From positions 8,244,979-8,308,978 of the forward strand of contig CM037843.1 of NCBI GenBank assembly GCA_021234535.1: a stretch of 64,000 nt of DNA. Direction: 5' to 3'. Source of the DNA: Stichopus chloronotus (Eukaryota; Echinodermata; Holothuroidea; Aspidochirotida; Stichopodidae). Below are positions 11,323-26,300 of the stretch, in pieces. Made by a program: the position numbers and the translations under genes. Under the pieces are notes generated by a model. The model ran no database searches, was not told where the DNA came from, and worked only from the letters and a program-made list of their open reading frames with translations. Every line of letters begins with the position of its first letter. Within the stretch, counting starts at the first letter, position 1.

Positions 11323-14300
11323 CTGAACTTCAACAGGCACGATAATTCCTCACAATCACTCCGCACTTCTACATCAAGTTGTTGCAGTGCTATTACATTT
11401 TACTGTCCCCATTCTCGAACACTCAGCAAGCGGACTTGTCCACGAGAGACGAGCTGCTTGATTGTAAAGTTTGTTCTGCTAACAGTACGAGTAGTCTAAG
11501 TGGGTACCTGTGTGGGGTGAGTGCAAGAAGCTAGCGGATATCATGTATAGTGGTACAACTTAATGAAATTAGAGTTGGAACAGGAATCAAATGAGTCGTG
11601 GAAGAGTAAAGAAAGAACGTGAGAGACTTGAAGCAAGTCTGCGTGTACCCAACATGTTGTCCACCATTTAGGTCAACTGAAAATCAAGAAATGTGTGAAG
11701 AGTAGCCACTAGTTCCAAGTGCTGGCTGCTCTGGAAGGGATTGACTTGGTTGCTAGTGAGGTGCACAGTGAAATGGCTTTCCAAAGAATTCAGTACTTGT
11801 TTTAAGTTACAGAAAGTTACACTGAACTGAGACCGATGAGATGGTCTCACAAATACTGTGAAGAGCTTGATCAAGAATTACAGTTACATTTCTGGTAATA
11901 AAATGTCCACGGACATGGTGAAATGTGTTTGTGATATCCAACTGCTATCAAAACATGTAAAACAGTTTCAAAGTTATTGCAAACAAATATCTAGTTGTGT
12001 CTCACTTCTGATTTATGATATTTTCCGTCATGGTCCTCGGTAGGTACCTATTTGCCCCTTCTTTCTAATGCTCTTTTCAAATAAACTGACTTTTTTGAGG
12101 AACTGGCTGAGTGTCTCAATCCAAAATAATGCAATTTCTCTTCATGCAAGAGGGAATAGGTAGCTAATGCAACAATTAAAAATGGGGTAATGCATCAGCT
12201 ATTACTGTTTACTCACATTGTTCTTGTGTATTTTTGCTTTACATTTAAAGATGAAATAGTAATCCATTCAATATGTTATTCTAGTCTTAACTGCTTAACG
12301 TGATTATCATTGTGTGGTGCTTCTTCCAAACGAGAAAGGATAAGGCTAGATTTACACTTTGGCAACCTGGACAAACTATTGGTAACCTTAAATGGAACTT
12401 TCATAAAAGATTACCAATAGTTTGTCCAGGTTCCCATTTTTCCTCTCTTCAGTGCATCATAGCTTTTCCTTGGATTTGTCAAAACAGCTTGATAAACTGG
12501 CCTTTGGATATCACCTGATGTTAGATATCTGTATCCTTTTGTGTGGTGATGATTTGAATTTTGGACATTTGCAATTTTGTAAATTCAGCAGCAGTGGCAT
12601 AATACTTAACGGTTACTTATTTCATGTGTGGTGTGACAGTATATGAAAAGCACATATTGTTGTTAGAAAACCTGGTCTCTCAAAAACCCTCCCATTATCC
12701 CTCCCATTGTCAACTTACCTTGAATTTTGTCAATAACGTTAAAAATGTCTTGACTGCTGTGACAATAGTGGAATCCCTCCCTCATTTAAGAAAGCTGCTC
12801 AGTCACCATTAAGTAAGAAATCAGAATCAATCCAAGAACCACCCCATAAATAGTTAATGTCAAGCCGTCTGGAAACCAAATGATCTTGAAAGTGCTTTAG
12901 GCTTGTTTACATTCTACCTCCGCTCATGTAAATGGTTTTGTAATCATTTTTCACATTTGCTTCATGGAATAAATATCAACGCAGCCATGCAAGGAATACA
13001 AATAAAGAATATATCTTCATCAAATGAAAAGAAGAAGCTGATAATCCTAATCCTCATATCCTTTCTGTGTGACAGAAGTGTGTTCATCATGATTGTGATA
13101 TTGCTGCAAGTCTTTGGGTTGTTTACTTTTGTTGGACAGAATATGTGGCTTTCTATCATTCTACAACTCTCAATGTAAATATATATATATATGGTAGAAA
13201 CAAAAGTGTTTTGTGACTTTGTTTTCTTTGATGTCTTGACTAATGGAACTCTTACTATGTTAAGAAAGGTCTGATATTGAGTTAGCTTTAACAAGGTTGA
13301 TGTCATATTTTATTAATGCAAATATTACACAACTATTACAGAATACCTACCATTCAGGTTAAAAAGGTTGGTCCAGCCACAAGAGTGGCTTTGATATGTT
13401 GAAGAGCAAGTAAATCTGACCATTAGAGTGAAACTTCCATCCAATTCCCATGTGTGGTTCCCACTGTATGAGCAGCTGAAGTTGCCACATTTGTTACCGA
13501 AAGTTAAGTTGAAAGAAGCAGGAGTGATGTCATCTCCCCACATTGATAAAGCATTTTATTTTTTTCTCTAAACTTTAAACAAAATTTTTATATTTAAATA
13601 TCTAAGGCTATCATAATGTGAAGGCATGAGCAGGGCAGCTCCCTGGTATGAGGGGTATGAGAGTTTTGCAACCTTCAGATATCCAGGGCTTAAGCTGACC
13701 ACCTATTTATTTCAAGGTCAAAGTAATAAAGTAAATAATGAAGCAAACAAAATACTCTTCAGCAATGTGATGAGATGATGTCACTCCTGCTTGCTACAAG
13801 TTCACATTTGGTAGCAAAGGGGGTAAATTCAAGAAATAATATCTCCAGAACCATGGGAACTAAATGGAAGTTTGACAAGAATAGTTAGAGTAACCTACTC
13901 TTATATCAAATTTGTGAGTAGACCATCCTTTTAATACCTTTTTGAAGTTCATTATTAATGCATCTACCCAGACTAACAACATTCCATTATGATTTTGTTA
14001 AACCAGTGAAATTCAAACAAATTAAAGAAAAAAAAAGTCAAAGCTGTCGGTAAAATGGTCTCTTCCTCATCAAGTACATGTCAGCATTTTTGGATCACTT
14101 TGTCTGTTTCAAACAACTCTTTCTCATTGGGGAAAGTTACTATAACATGAGCTTAACAACACTGTAATTAGGTTGTATACTGCACATCATTTTTGCAGCA
14201 AAGAAACTGCAATGACATAAACATTTTGCTGTAATATATACCAGTACATTAGTTAGAGCCCCTTTATATTTTTATATACATTTCCATTGTTATTGCATCT

Positions 14301-17300
14301 CAAAAGTGGCAATTGATTCCTGAATAGTGACTGGTAGTTCAAGGTTCTAATCCAAGGTCCAGCCAAGAACGAAGTCAAAATAAACTCTCCGCCTCCTGGT
14401 AACTGAGATGGAGTACATCCATAGAAATCTTCACAAGAAGCTCTGGTAATAGAACCTTGCTAACGTAGTCCAGAAACTGTAGTGAAAGAGAAATGACAGT
14501 CGCTTCAATTTAATTCTCAGCCTCTGGGAAACTGAGGGTACAAAATCCTGAAAACCAAAGCATGTTTATTCTCGAGACTATCGCTTCATTCATGTGCCAT
14601 CAGAAGATAAATATACACATGGAATTTGCTCAATTGTCAAGTGTTCTTTATGTCACACACACAGCTGACATATGCAAAGATGAGAGGGAAATGAGAGCTC
14701 ATATCAGCATAGCACACAACCTTACACAAAGACATTCCACATTATCTTATATTAAACAGGCTGAAAAAGATTACTTAATGATAAAGTTCCCACTGAGGAA
14801 TACCAGCTTATTTTTGTCTTCTGTCTGTCTGTATCTCTGTCTCTGTTATAGGGAATAAGAAAGTTTATGATACACAAATGACAACAAATAAGACACGGTA
14901 TTAATGAATGTCCATGGAAGAAACCATGCACTCAAACTTATTTCCGTACCTTGCTGCCTCTTTTGCAGAAGATAGGCACCAAGGTGTCCATGATGGTCTC
15001 TAGATGTTCCTGCGTGAAGTCCCCGTAAGATACCAGATATGTCATCTCGGCTATTAAACACAGGAAAGATATGAATGGTTGGCGATGGCAATTGGTCACT
15101 TCTCAAAAAGTATCAAATTTATGTATAATCACTAAAAATGGCAGATTGTATCGAGAAGCAATGCTACCACATTACTGCATGTTTGACAGAGATACATTTA
15201 ACTACTTCAAATATGTCTTACTGGCCCACATTTAACATGCTCATAACTCACAAAGTTTATGTAATATTTGCTACAGTGACAACTCTTCTCTCTATACAAA
15301 TTAGCAGTATACTTGTACCAAAGATGTTAAATGAGAATACGTAGATATACATATAAATATCTATAAATGCATCTAGGGGACATCAGCATAAGGAAAATTC
15401 CAAAGCTAACTGGTTTTTATTTTTGTCTACTGAAGTAATGTCTGACTGAATTTGCCATTGGCAGGTAAGTTTTCACTACAAATCTTTTGAAGAGATATGC
15501 TAACACCTTGAAAGTGAAGAAGGTGAAGAAAGTGCAAAAAGTCAAGTAAAATGTATACCACAGCCACAGTAGCCTACCTATCCTCCTAAACATTACTGAT
15601 AAACAAAATATGAACCATGTCAGATATCACTATCTCACCACCTTCAAAGGAAACACAGAACTGGGTTGGCAGTTAGAGTACAAGCAAGCCACATGGCATT
15701 TCCTCACTTACCTCTAAATGCACTGCTTTTCTTGTACTGTGTATGCCGGACACAGACTCTCTGATGATGAAGAAGAAAGAATTGGATTCATCAGTTTGCA
15801 CATGTGTTGATATCAAACCCATCATGTTATGCTGAACATAGGCATGTCTGTCTCATAAAGAGGATCACGTATCAATTAAAGAAGTGAAGGGTCGTGCAGT
15901 ATAAATGCAACTTCCTATGGGATAAGAATCAATAAAGATGCAGTGATTCCAGAATATGGATGTAAAGTATACGAAACTGTTGAAGTTATGAAACAACAAA
16001 AATGAAAGTCGCTTTTCATGACGGTGTCATTTTTTTTTTTCATGTCCTTATCATCACCTAATTTCCATTTATGAACCAAACCAACTCAACTAGATGAAGC
16101 CCACCATACATCATCCACAAAAAGGGTTTCCCCTATAAGTTTACAATTCAATATATTGTGATGGCTCCCCAATCTCCCAAAGTCAATGATCTGGAGACTA
16201 CACTACAGCCACATACAGATACTTTTTTAACAAACCATTGTCACCACCTGACAAAATGGAAAATCCCACAACTCTGCCATTGATGGAACAAAACTAGAAC
16301 CTTTCAAACAGAATTTGTGATTTGTGAAGGAGAAAATTTGTGACTCTTCCTGTTACATACACTGCACAAAGACAGAGAATGACAAGATTTAAGAAGACTG
16401 ATAGAAAAATGACAAAGAACTAATTTCTGATGAGTAAAAAATGCACCTCAGGATAGGGATTGTACATTTAGTCTGTGTACTGCTTAAAACTGTGAAAATA
16501 TGATTTTATCCCAACTTAGAACATCAGCAGATATACATATCAGTTCTCAAAATCTGTGAAACATTTAAAAAGAGCTGTTTCAGTGTATATGACATTGGAA
16601 TTATTTTTAGAAAATTTTTATCTGTGAAACATGAAATGGTTCTTATATACATGAGTGGCATCACACATAAAGCAACTAACGTAAATCCAATGACCAAGCT
16701 ATTCAAATTGAACCACACGTTATTTTGAGAAACAAGTAGGGGACCATCTGTATCAGAGTTGTAAAAAGAAACATGACAAACCATATGGGATACAAAATGT
16801 TTTTAAGCAAACCTTGTAGTGATGGTTCTTTTTTGGATCAATTTTAGAACCATGTGAAAAAAAAAACCTTGTCCCTACAAGGAACAGTCAGCAATGCTAA
16901 GGCAATTCACTCCTTTGTGACATAATTTCGAGCTGAGAACACTCAAAAATACAATTTCCATCTAGCAGAGGCATTTTGGAAGTGTCAAGTATCTAACTCA
17001 ATCTGTTGACATAAACTTTGGGCAAGTCTTTTATTCAGAAATGTAAATTTATCTCTATATTTCTTACCTTTCCCTGAAATATTTCTCTAAGGTAACCCTC
17101 ATTGTCCTTGGTAAGGTATTGCAACTGGTCCTCTGAAAGCTCCGTGATCTTCCTGTTGAATAAAAGAAGAGAAGGGAGGCTGAAATCAAGGCAAAGGCAA
17201 AACTAGCACAGCAATGCCGCTGTAGCTCACTTAATTGAACGGAGGGTTCCAGCCCTATGTTCTGACACACTTTTGTTCCCACACCCCAAGTTCTGACACT

Positions 17301-20300
17301 CAAATGTTACAACACATTCATTACATCAGGCACCATTTTGGATCCTAGCTATGATGCTCGGCGCAGTAATGACCCATTGATCAGCCGCTGCTGACCGAAT
17401 TTAAGTGTACATGTCGAAATATAAGGGTGTCGGAACATAGGGGTGTCAAAACTTAGGGCAGTCACTGAACTAAGTAGAGGAAATCTTTGTGGCATTGCAA
17501 AATGAAAGTACAGTACTTGGAAGGTGACAAAATGTCACATGCAAAAAGCATCTAGTTGACACACTGTCAAGCCTATTATCATATGCCAGTGTAGTATATT
17601 AATTTCGACATGTGATGTTGAAAAATGGTATGAGGTGTACCAGCTATGGTCTGTAGAGAAGGTTAAATCTACTTTAGGCTGTGTGATATGTAAGGATGCA
17701 ATGGATAATGTTTAGATACTGTCAGAGCTGGCTTTGGCTGGATCTAAGTTGAAATGTGCGCTGGACTAGATTTTTGCAATGGTTGTAAATTACACATGGT
17801 TTGTACCTTTGAGCATTGTACGTTTTTTTTTTTTTTTTTTTTGTTGCTGTTCTCTGTGCATGTTCAAACTTTACTATGGGCAGTGTTTAAGATAATCCAA
17901 GTCAATGGACACATTGTAAAAACACTGCAGTGTTGATGATGCAACAAATCAACTCTGTTTATCAACCTGTCTTATGAGTTTACAATGATCACTTAATCAC
18001 ATGCTTCACTAAATTCCCATGTCAATTTACTAGTATTGGAATGTGATATTCATAGGTGATAGTTCAGTTGGACTGATGACCCACAGGGCAGATAGGATGG
18101 CCAGCCAAACTAAAATTTGATTACTGTTTAGAGTAACCACAGAACAGCTTTCCAGCTAAACCTGTTCAGTTAGCATGCCCTGTGCAAAAAAGCAACCATA
18201 AGTCCAATTTTCCACCAAAAATTACATTGCAACTCCCCTATACATTAAGCCAGTTGAAATGTAATTAGTGGAAAAAAATACATTTATCCCAAAAAACAGA
18301 CTGAAAAAATTTCAGACAAATATCTCAAAAAATGAAGAAAGAGAAGGCTTTTAAAAAAAGTTGACAACATCATCCTCATTCTTATACCTCACACACTTGG
18401 TGTGTGAGCTAATAAAGCTGCTAAAAGTACATGCTAAACCTATCTGGGCCTACACCCACTATCAGGCAGTGGAATCTTCAACTTGATTCATGAGACACAG
18501 TTGATTTTACAGTTAAGAAAATTATTTCATGAATAATAGTCAATAATATAACATTATGTAACCATAGTGAATGACATAACTTTTGTGAAGTCATCAGAAC
18601 TATAATTATGAAGCTGTTAGTTACAGTAACACAACCATATGCAGTCACAATAAGTTACACAACTTCATAAAGTCATAATAAGGAATGATAACTTCCTGAA
18701 GTCATTATAAGTGATGTAACTTTATTATTAAATCCTAGTAACATCAGTATATGAATACATTTTTTTAATGTGTCAGCGGACTACATATTGTTTTCCCTCA
18801 AATTTCACAACAATATTACAGATCACACCAAAACTCCATCTTTCAGTACCTGACTTAACCTTATTTACCAGATGCTCCAATTGCGATTTGTTACGAATAA
18901 GCTCAAGACAAAGCTTCTGCCTCCATGAATAACTGTTAAGATCATCTAAGTTTTGAACATCAAGCAACTTAATTACTTACAAACAAATACCAAAACTTAT
19001 TTAAAACAGCTTATTCCCAAAATGAAATGCAAACAACCTAATTTTCATGAAATGATCACATTTTGACTTACTTTACAGTTTTCAAAGATTCTATCATCTT
19101 GTCATCCATAGCAACAAGGTCAATCACCTCTGCCTTTTTATCTTTCTTTGATTTTGTGGTCCACCAGTTTTCGAAGTTCTCGGGTGTAACCTCTATCTGA
19201 GATTCACGACGGCCTCCTGCACATTTTCTGCTGCGCTTCCTACCAACGGTATCGTCATATCTCTTCAGACTCCCAAAAGATTTGTTTTGCGAGTTTACGG
19301 CTTGACGAGGCATTGGCTTTACCCTGTTCTTGTTCTTTGAGATTCCAACAATTTGACGCTTTGGGACAAACGTCTCGTCATCACTTTCTAAATTTTCATA
19401 ATCGCTTGCACGGAAAAACGTTTTCTGGCTACTATGTTGGTCAGACAACTTTGCCGGAGGTAGACAGTTGCTTTCACTGACTGATTTACCTTCAGCACAG
19501 TCATCAGAATCCTCAGTGTCTGAAGTAATTTTAACTCTGCTTTGGTCCGTTACGTCGAGAAAATCATTATTTTTACCAAGAGGATGCTCATGTCCATCAG
19601 ACCTGTCATTGTGCAGATCTTTCAATCTACCCAAACTGCATGATTGATTTGATAATTTTTTGGCTGCCTCTGTGAATGGACTAGTTGCCACGGGGACACC
19701 AGCTATCTTCTCCTCCATTTCTCTGGCATAACTTACATCTGGGAGACTTTCATCTGAGTCAGACTGATGAGAAATACCATCTGCATGGTCAGAACTCAGA
19801 TTGAAACCACGTTCATCACCGGCGAATTCATTTCGCCGTGAACGATCTGCTACAGTTATTTGAAGTTCCCTTCCATTGCCTTTGCCATCCCACCGACCGT
19901 TGCTCACCACATTTTCATCATTAGGTTGTCGTACGTCGACATCGTCATCGTTGACTGTTTCTGTTGCGTCCACCAACGGCTCTTTCTGCAGCAAGAAGTC
20001 ATCCTCAGACCATGGTCCAACGATGCTGCTTTGAATGAGATTACTTCTTTTCATGACTTGATCCCTGTGGAACGATGACAATCTTTGGTTGGAGTCTCCT
20101 TTTGCGGGGTGTCGTGCCGTCTTCCCGGTCCTTTCTGAGTTGATCGAATCAATAAATGAATCTCTGTCAGTGTCTCGAACACTGGATGCTGTCTTACTCA
20201 TTTTACTTTTCGTCCTGCGTGACTTTCTTGAAGCAAGATAACTCTCCAAACTGTGTGATTCTTCTGTACCACGACCCAACTTTGCCACATTTTCAGGATC

Positions 20301-23300
20301 AAGAACATTTTTATTGATGTCTTTCTTCTGTAACAGACAAGAAACGTCAACCTGGCAAGAGTCCTCATCGCTGCTGGAGAAGCAGACCATCTCTCGTCGT
20401 CTCCGATTCAACTTTCTCTTCTTTTTTTTATTTGACCGTTGATAATTGTTACCGGAGTCAGTTAATTTCGTTAGCATGTCATTTTCTGCTTGACCTGTCT
20501 CACCAGCTGCTCTGCACCTACCAACATTTCTGTCTTCACTACAACTTAAAGGAGTGGACATTGGGGTACTCTGACGTGAATAAGTTGAATCAGTTTTCAG
20601 ATCATCTCCCACGATGTCTGCATAAAGCCGTTTCTTAACGCGCTTTGATCCATTCCTATACCTTCTATCATTCTTTGTGGGAATGGCACTTTCCCTCAAC
20701 TTTCTGTCATGATTTTCATCCTGATCAAAACCTTCATTCTCTGACAAAATATCTTCAAATTTCCCATCTGTCTGCGGCTGATCGTCTTCAGAGGGCTCAA
20801 TATCCTGGTGCACATTTTGAGAGGGTCTTTTACTAGCACTAGAGTTACCTACTTGATCAATGGTTGATCTCTGTCGATCAGTGTGATCTCTCTGCGAACA
20901 GGTGGCAATGTTTCGATCTGAATGCGACGGTTGATCATCACTTTCGTCGATGTGTGAACTACCTCCATCTGCATGACCTCCAAGTTCGCCGGCACCATCT
21001 GTATCTGGGTAATAATCGTCTCTTGGATCTGAACAGCTGTCATCTGATAAAACATCTTGATATCTAATACCTCTGTCCTTTGGATCAGCCAACGACATCA
21101 TCGGCTCAACATCAGAATGTAATCTGTTCTGACATACTTCACTTGTGTCTTCTCTAGTAAACTCCGGCTTGTTCATTCCATTAGTCTCACTGACATCCGC
21201 ATCCTCCTCTCCTTCATCAACATCATGAGCATCTTCATCATCAGAGTATGCTGAACTGACACAACGTATCCTTTTGCTCCGTGAGCAATTGCTCTCACGT
21301 TCCTCCTGAATGATCTCTCCATCTCTGACATCTTTTCTCCGATGATCACTTGCAGTGCACCTCATCTCGGAATCAGGGATGGTGCCTCTTTCAGTATTAA
21401 AATTATCTTCAATTTGAACAACTTCGACTTCTTCCACTTTATTTGTCTCGTTTTCAACGTTTCCTTCCTCCTCCTTCTCCTCAGAGTGACATGGTTCCTG
21501 ACAGGTTTTGTCCTGACATATCATTGCACAATCTTTACCTATGTTTGTTCTTAGTGTTTGAGAATTTGAGCTATCTGAAGTGACTGGAAAGCCTCCACCA
21601 CCAGAAGTTGAAGAATTCTTTTTAGAAACACTAAAGGTAAGGAGAAAACAATGAAAATCTTTTTAGACGTAATTGCAAAACCAGGGTTGTTGATATTTTT
21701 TTGTATTTAAAAAAAAGAAAAAAAACATGATTTAAATCAGTGATGTAATTCAATGTGCTTGATTTTATTTAAATAAATCAATTTAAATCATAACTTCTTT
21801 CTTAAAATCATTGTTTTCATTGATTTAAACCAAACAACCCTGAAACACTACAAGTCAACACAATAGCTTCAGACAATAATGCAGATAGATAGTTGTGATA
21901 TACTAATAAAAATGAAAATAAATAAATGTATAATAAATATAATAAACTGAAACACTAATAATTAAAGGAATTCTCCACCATCACTTCTTACGTCTCTTAA
22001 AAAGATGCAAACATTATTGTAGACACATCATTGTTCTCATTTTCAGGAAATATCTCAAAGAATTTGCGAAATGAATTATTTTAGCAAATATGGGAGGTAC
22101 GAGCCTGTTGCTAGAAATCAATCGGTTGTGACGTAGTACCGGCAAATCTAAATTGAACATTGCCCTTGATTTTTAGCTCAAGCTGTGGGTTACAGTACTG
22201 TTCTGATCTCTTATTTGGTGATAAAACCTTCGTTTCACCAGGGAGTGGCGTAGACCTACCTTTGAAAGCATTGTTCGAAGCTACCTAATTGTTTAAGGAT
22301 TAGTTGACTTAAATGATGTAGGTTTGTGAATGATATTGAACTGGTACCGACGAATAAAGAATAGAAATACCTTTGAACTAATTACACCGCTTACCTTCCC
22401 TTGGTTTGGTGGGTCTTAAAGTATAAGAAGCAATTAAATATTATGTCCATCACAATAACAGCGTATCTCATTTCATGAGCTTAGTATGTTAGTATCTTAC
22501 AGAATGTAGACATTCATAGGGGTTTCATAATCATGTAAATCAAAACACAAATGAAACTTAATAAACTAAATAATCACACAATATACAAAGAAACAGCAGG
22601 CCAATGTAACACCTCCATGGGAAACAGTTAATAGTGTTAAACTCTGAATTCTACCACTTAAAAAAGAAGGACAAGGCATCATGACTTTCAGAGTAGGATG
22701 GTTATGAAAATGAGTTAAGGATTAGGTTAAAATGTAACTTTTACATATAACTGAAAGGAATCAAAACACCATGAAAAAAGAACTTTTTATACAGACACTT
22801 CTGTTACATCATGATTGGTACCTTTCATCCTTTGATATCTCAAAATTAAGTTTTTCATAATTAGGATCATAAAATGGAGTTTCCCTTGATATAACATACT
22901 TTTAACTGATGGGCAATTGGACATCAAAGGCAATATAATTTGCAAATAAACTTCAACATCACCTCAATGTGATGATGAACAATGACAATGTTTTCATTCA
23001 TCATAGTAATCAACAGTAATCATCTCACATTTTTTTAAGAGTAAGTCTCTTCTTTTTGGCAGTGCCGGTAAGTGGTGCTCTCCTTATTCCCTCTCCTGGG
23101 TTGGCAGCCTGGAAGTACCGGCTCGTTGGTCGCGATTCTGTGTCGGTCGATGAAGTGCCACGATCGCTTGTCTTCTCGTCCCTTGACGGACTGTTGTTGC
23201 ATACCACCACCTGGACCTTCTCAGGAAATAGGACCATCTTCTCAAATCCTCCTCCTACCAGAATATGAGAGATGCAGATAGACAAAATGGAAGAATATTG

Positions 23301-26300
23301 AAAAGGATTTATGAACACTTGCATGACAAATTGAACTATATTCTTAAGGTAGTCAATGACACATACTCATTTCAGTCATTGAAAGAAGCAATAAACTGAA
23401 TGATCAGGAACAAACTTCCACAAATTTTGTAGCATATATTATCAACAAAATTTGCCCCCCCCCCAAAAAAAAAAACCCCAAACAACACTTTGTATGAGTA
23501 TACTGTAGTACCAAACATGCTACTGCATTATTCTCACAGAGATCATATGAACACCAAAGGCAAAGTGCTTCATGTTTCTAAGTCAGAGACTTTTCCATCA
23601 AAGATGTTTTAGGATTTTCCCAGTGAGTTAAATGAGATATTGTCATTACATATATATATCAAAAATCAATAAAAGTTATGAAAGTAAAACTTGAGATATT
23701 ATGAAATCAACAACTTACCAGAATGGCAAGCTGATCTGACACTAGTCCCTGGTCTTTCTCCTTGATTTGGTGTTAAGCAAGTCTTGCTTACAGAGTGTCT
23801 CTTGAATTGGAGACCAACTTTCACTTTTTCCCCTGAAAAGATAAATTTGCTTTTATATTACATTCTGCAAAGCTGTTTCATAAAATCTCGAGTTGCACAA
23901 CCTGCCACAAGGAATTGTAGGATACATGGAAGATAAACAAATCGCAATTGCCAGACATGGCATGAAAATACGCACACTTTTTGACAAATTTCTGAGACAA
24001 AATTGGTTAAGATGCTTTTCAAGGCACAAAATTGCAGGTATGAAGCCTCTTTAGATTTACAGCTGGTGCAAAAATGAGAACTTGAATAACTTCTAAAACA
24101 AACTCAGTTTTTGGTATGTGTTGCAGGTACGACAGTGTGTTTGTTTGTGTTCCCACTTTGAAAATGTGAACATGTGCAGTCAAGATTGCAAAAGGTTCCT
24201 GCTGAAGAAATAAAGTTGCTATCAGATCATATTTTGAGGATTCTAAGTGGATACAGTACCTTGAAGCACACACGCAGTGTAAAAGAGGTTTGGTATTTTC
24301 AACATGTTGACTGAAAGTTTAACCATATTACTTCCAGTCTACACATGACAGCTTTAGGAGTTTGTCCACCACTTTTAAACTTTGTGAACAGTGTAAAACC
24401 TAGAGTCAATTATTACATCATTACCAAATAAACATGAAGCGGTTTCACCGCTTCAGTTAGGAGTAATTTTTTCAAAGTAATTCAATCAGTTTTATATCTA
24501 CTGTATCGTACCTCACGTATTCTCTTTGAAACGGAGCGTAGCAATGGAGATAAAACACTGCCAGACTTAAAGTAGGATGTGTTTCATAAAAATTGCCTGA
24601 TTTGCTAATCTTCCATTTTTCTCCACTTGATATCAATCTGGAAACCAACATCTACACCACACTTCTTTCAGGAGAAATTTCAGAAAATATAAAATAGCTT
24701 TTCATATCTGTAAGAAGTACAGTCAGTCCTTTGGTGCCCTTCCAAAACTGCAGGAGTGATAACAGCACAAATTGCATTAATTCAGCAAGTGTTGAATAAA
24801 TTGCTTACCAGTCAAAGTATAAGCACTGTATTCTGGCAACCAAAAGACTAACCAGACAACATTAGGCAATAACTTATCAGTTGGCTATAAACAAGAATTC
24901 TATTGTTAATTAAAATCAGTGTCAAAAGGTTCCTGATAAAAATAATCCTGAAAAGAGGCATTGACTGCATTTTTCTTCACAGAAGACACATGACAGATTT
25001 TGTAGCATGAGCAAATCCTGGTGCAGATTTTTATGGAAAACAGGATTTTTCAGACTAGACAAAAAAAAGGACAAGTCCCCAAGGGCATTATGGTACCTTG
25101 TACTTGGAATACACATACTGTCAAATTATATGCTGGTCTCTTATAATTATCCTGGGGGCCATTTCAATTGCAATGAATTGAAGATGTTGAGTGTTACGAT
25201 ATAAAGCAATAGGGGCTCAAACTATCAAATACAGGAAAACAATGGTCTATGTGATGTGAAACCCTATCAGTATTTGTTTGTTCCAACTGGTAATGTAACA
25301 AACTTCATTTATAACATTCATTTTACAAAGCCCAAACAACTGTGAATCTTTCCTTTAAATCCCTGCAGAAGGGATTCTGCAAAATGCAGTTAGGCCTATC
25401 CCATCTTTGCCCCTTAAAAGTCCACCACCCAACACTGACAACATGCCTACTACAGTAGGAATTTCAGTAATCAAAAGTCTATTGCCCACAGCATGCACAA
25501 AAATTCTAAATTTTCTCTACACTCTTACACACTAAAGCAAAAGGCCTCACTCTTTGCCAAAAATGCTAATGAGATGGAAAATAAAGTAGCCATGGTCATG
25601 CCCACCTAATATTCAACAACAACTTCCACCAGATTTGAAGCAAAGCCTACAAGGTACTGCTAAGATATTGCCAGATCAGGGAATTTTACCTGCTCACTCA
25701 TGAATATGCAAGAATAGACACCAAAAAACAATAGGGCACATCTACTCAAAATGATACATGCGTGCAACAAGTTTGAGAAAACTTGAGTTCTCAGTTATTA
25801 TCAAGTCACATACCTTGCATTCCAATGGTGTCACATACCTTACATTCCAATGGTGTCACATACCTTGCATTCCAATGGTGTCACACACACACACACCAAC
25901 ACACACATGCCAACTCACATGCCAACTTGACTGCATAGGTTCCCTTGTTAACCCAAGAAACCACAAATGGAGTAAAATAAATGTTTTCAGCTTAATTGAC
26001 TCCTTTTGGGAGCAAATGTCACTTAAGTCTTCAATCAGGACAGAAGGCAAGATTACTAACAGTTAATGTTTCCACTAAAAAATTATCCACAGGTTCAACA
26101 TACACTCAATATGACAATGTTTGACTCACTAGAAATTTTGATTCCATGAAACTGTGCACACTGTAGGGCATGCCTTGATGTTCACACTGCATCAACTTTA
26201 GGAACAAAACTGAAATCCTCCTTTTTCCATTTTTTCCCCACAAACATCAATGTGTCAAATTAAAATGTCACTGAATCAAAACAGCATCGTAGATGCTTAG

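Noticed and set aside
13325..13543. Minus-strand frame with Cys and aromatic residues (NKCGNFSCSYSGNHTW)
   Set aside because: It is one arm of an inverted-repeat element, and the other arm carries stops in the same frame.
14355..14470. Minus-strand peptide CEDFYGCTPSQLPGGGEF as an exon
   Set aside because: The segment is one copy of a diverged direct repeat, and the other copy is not open in the matching frame.
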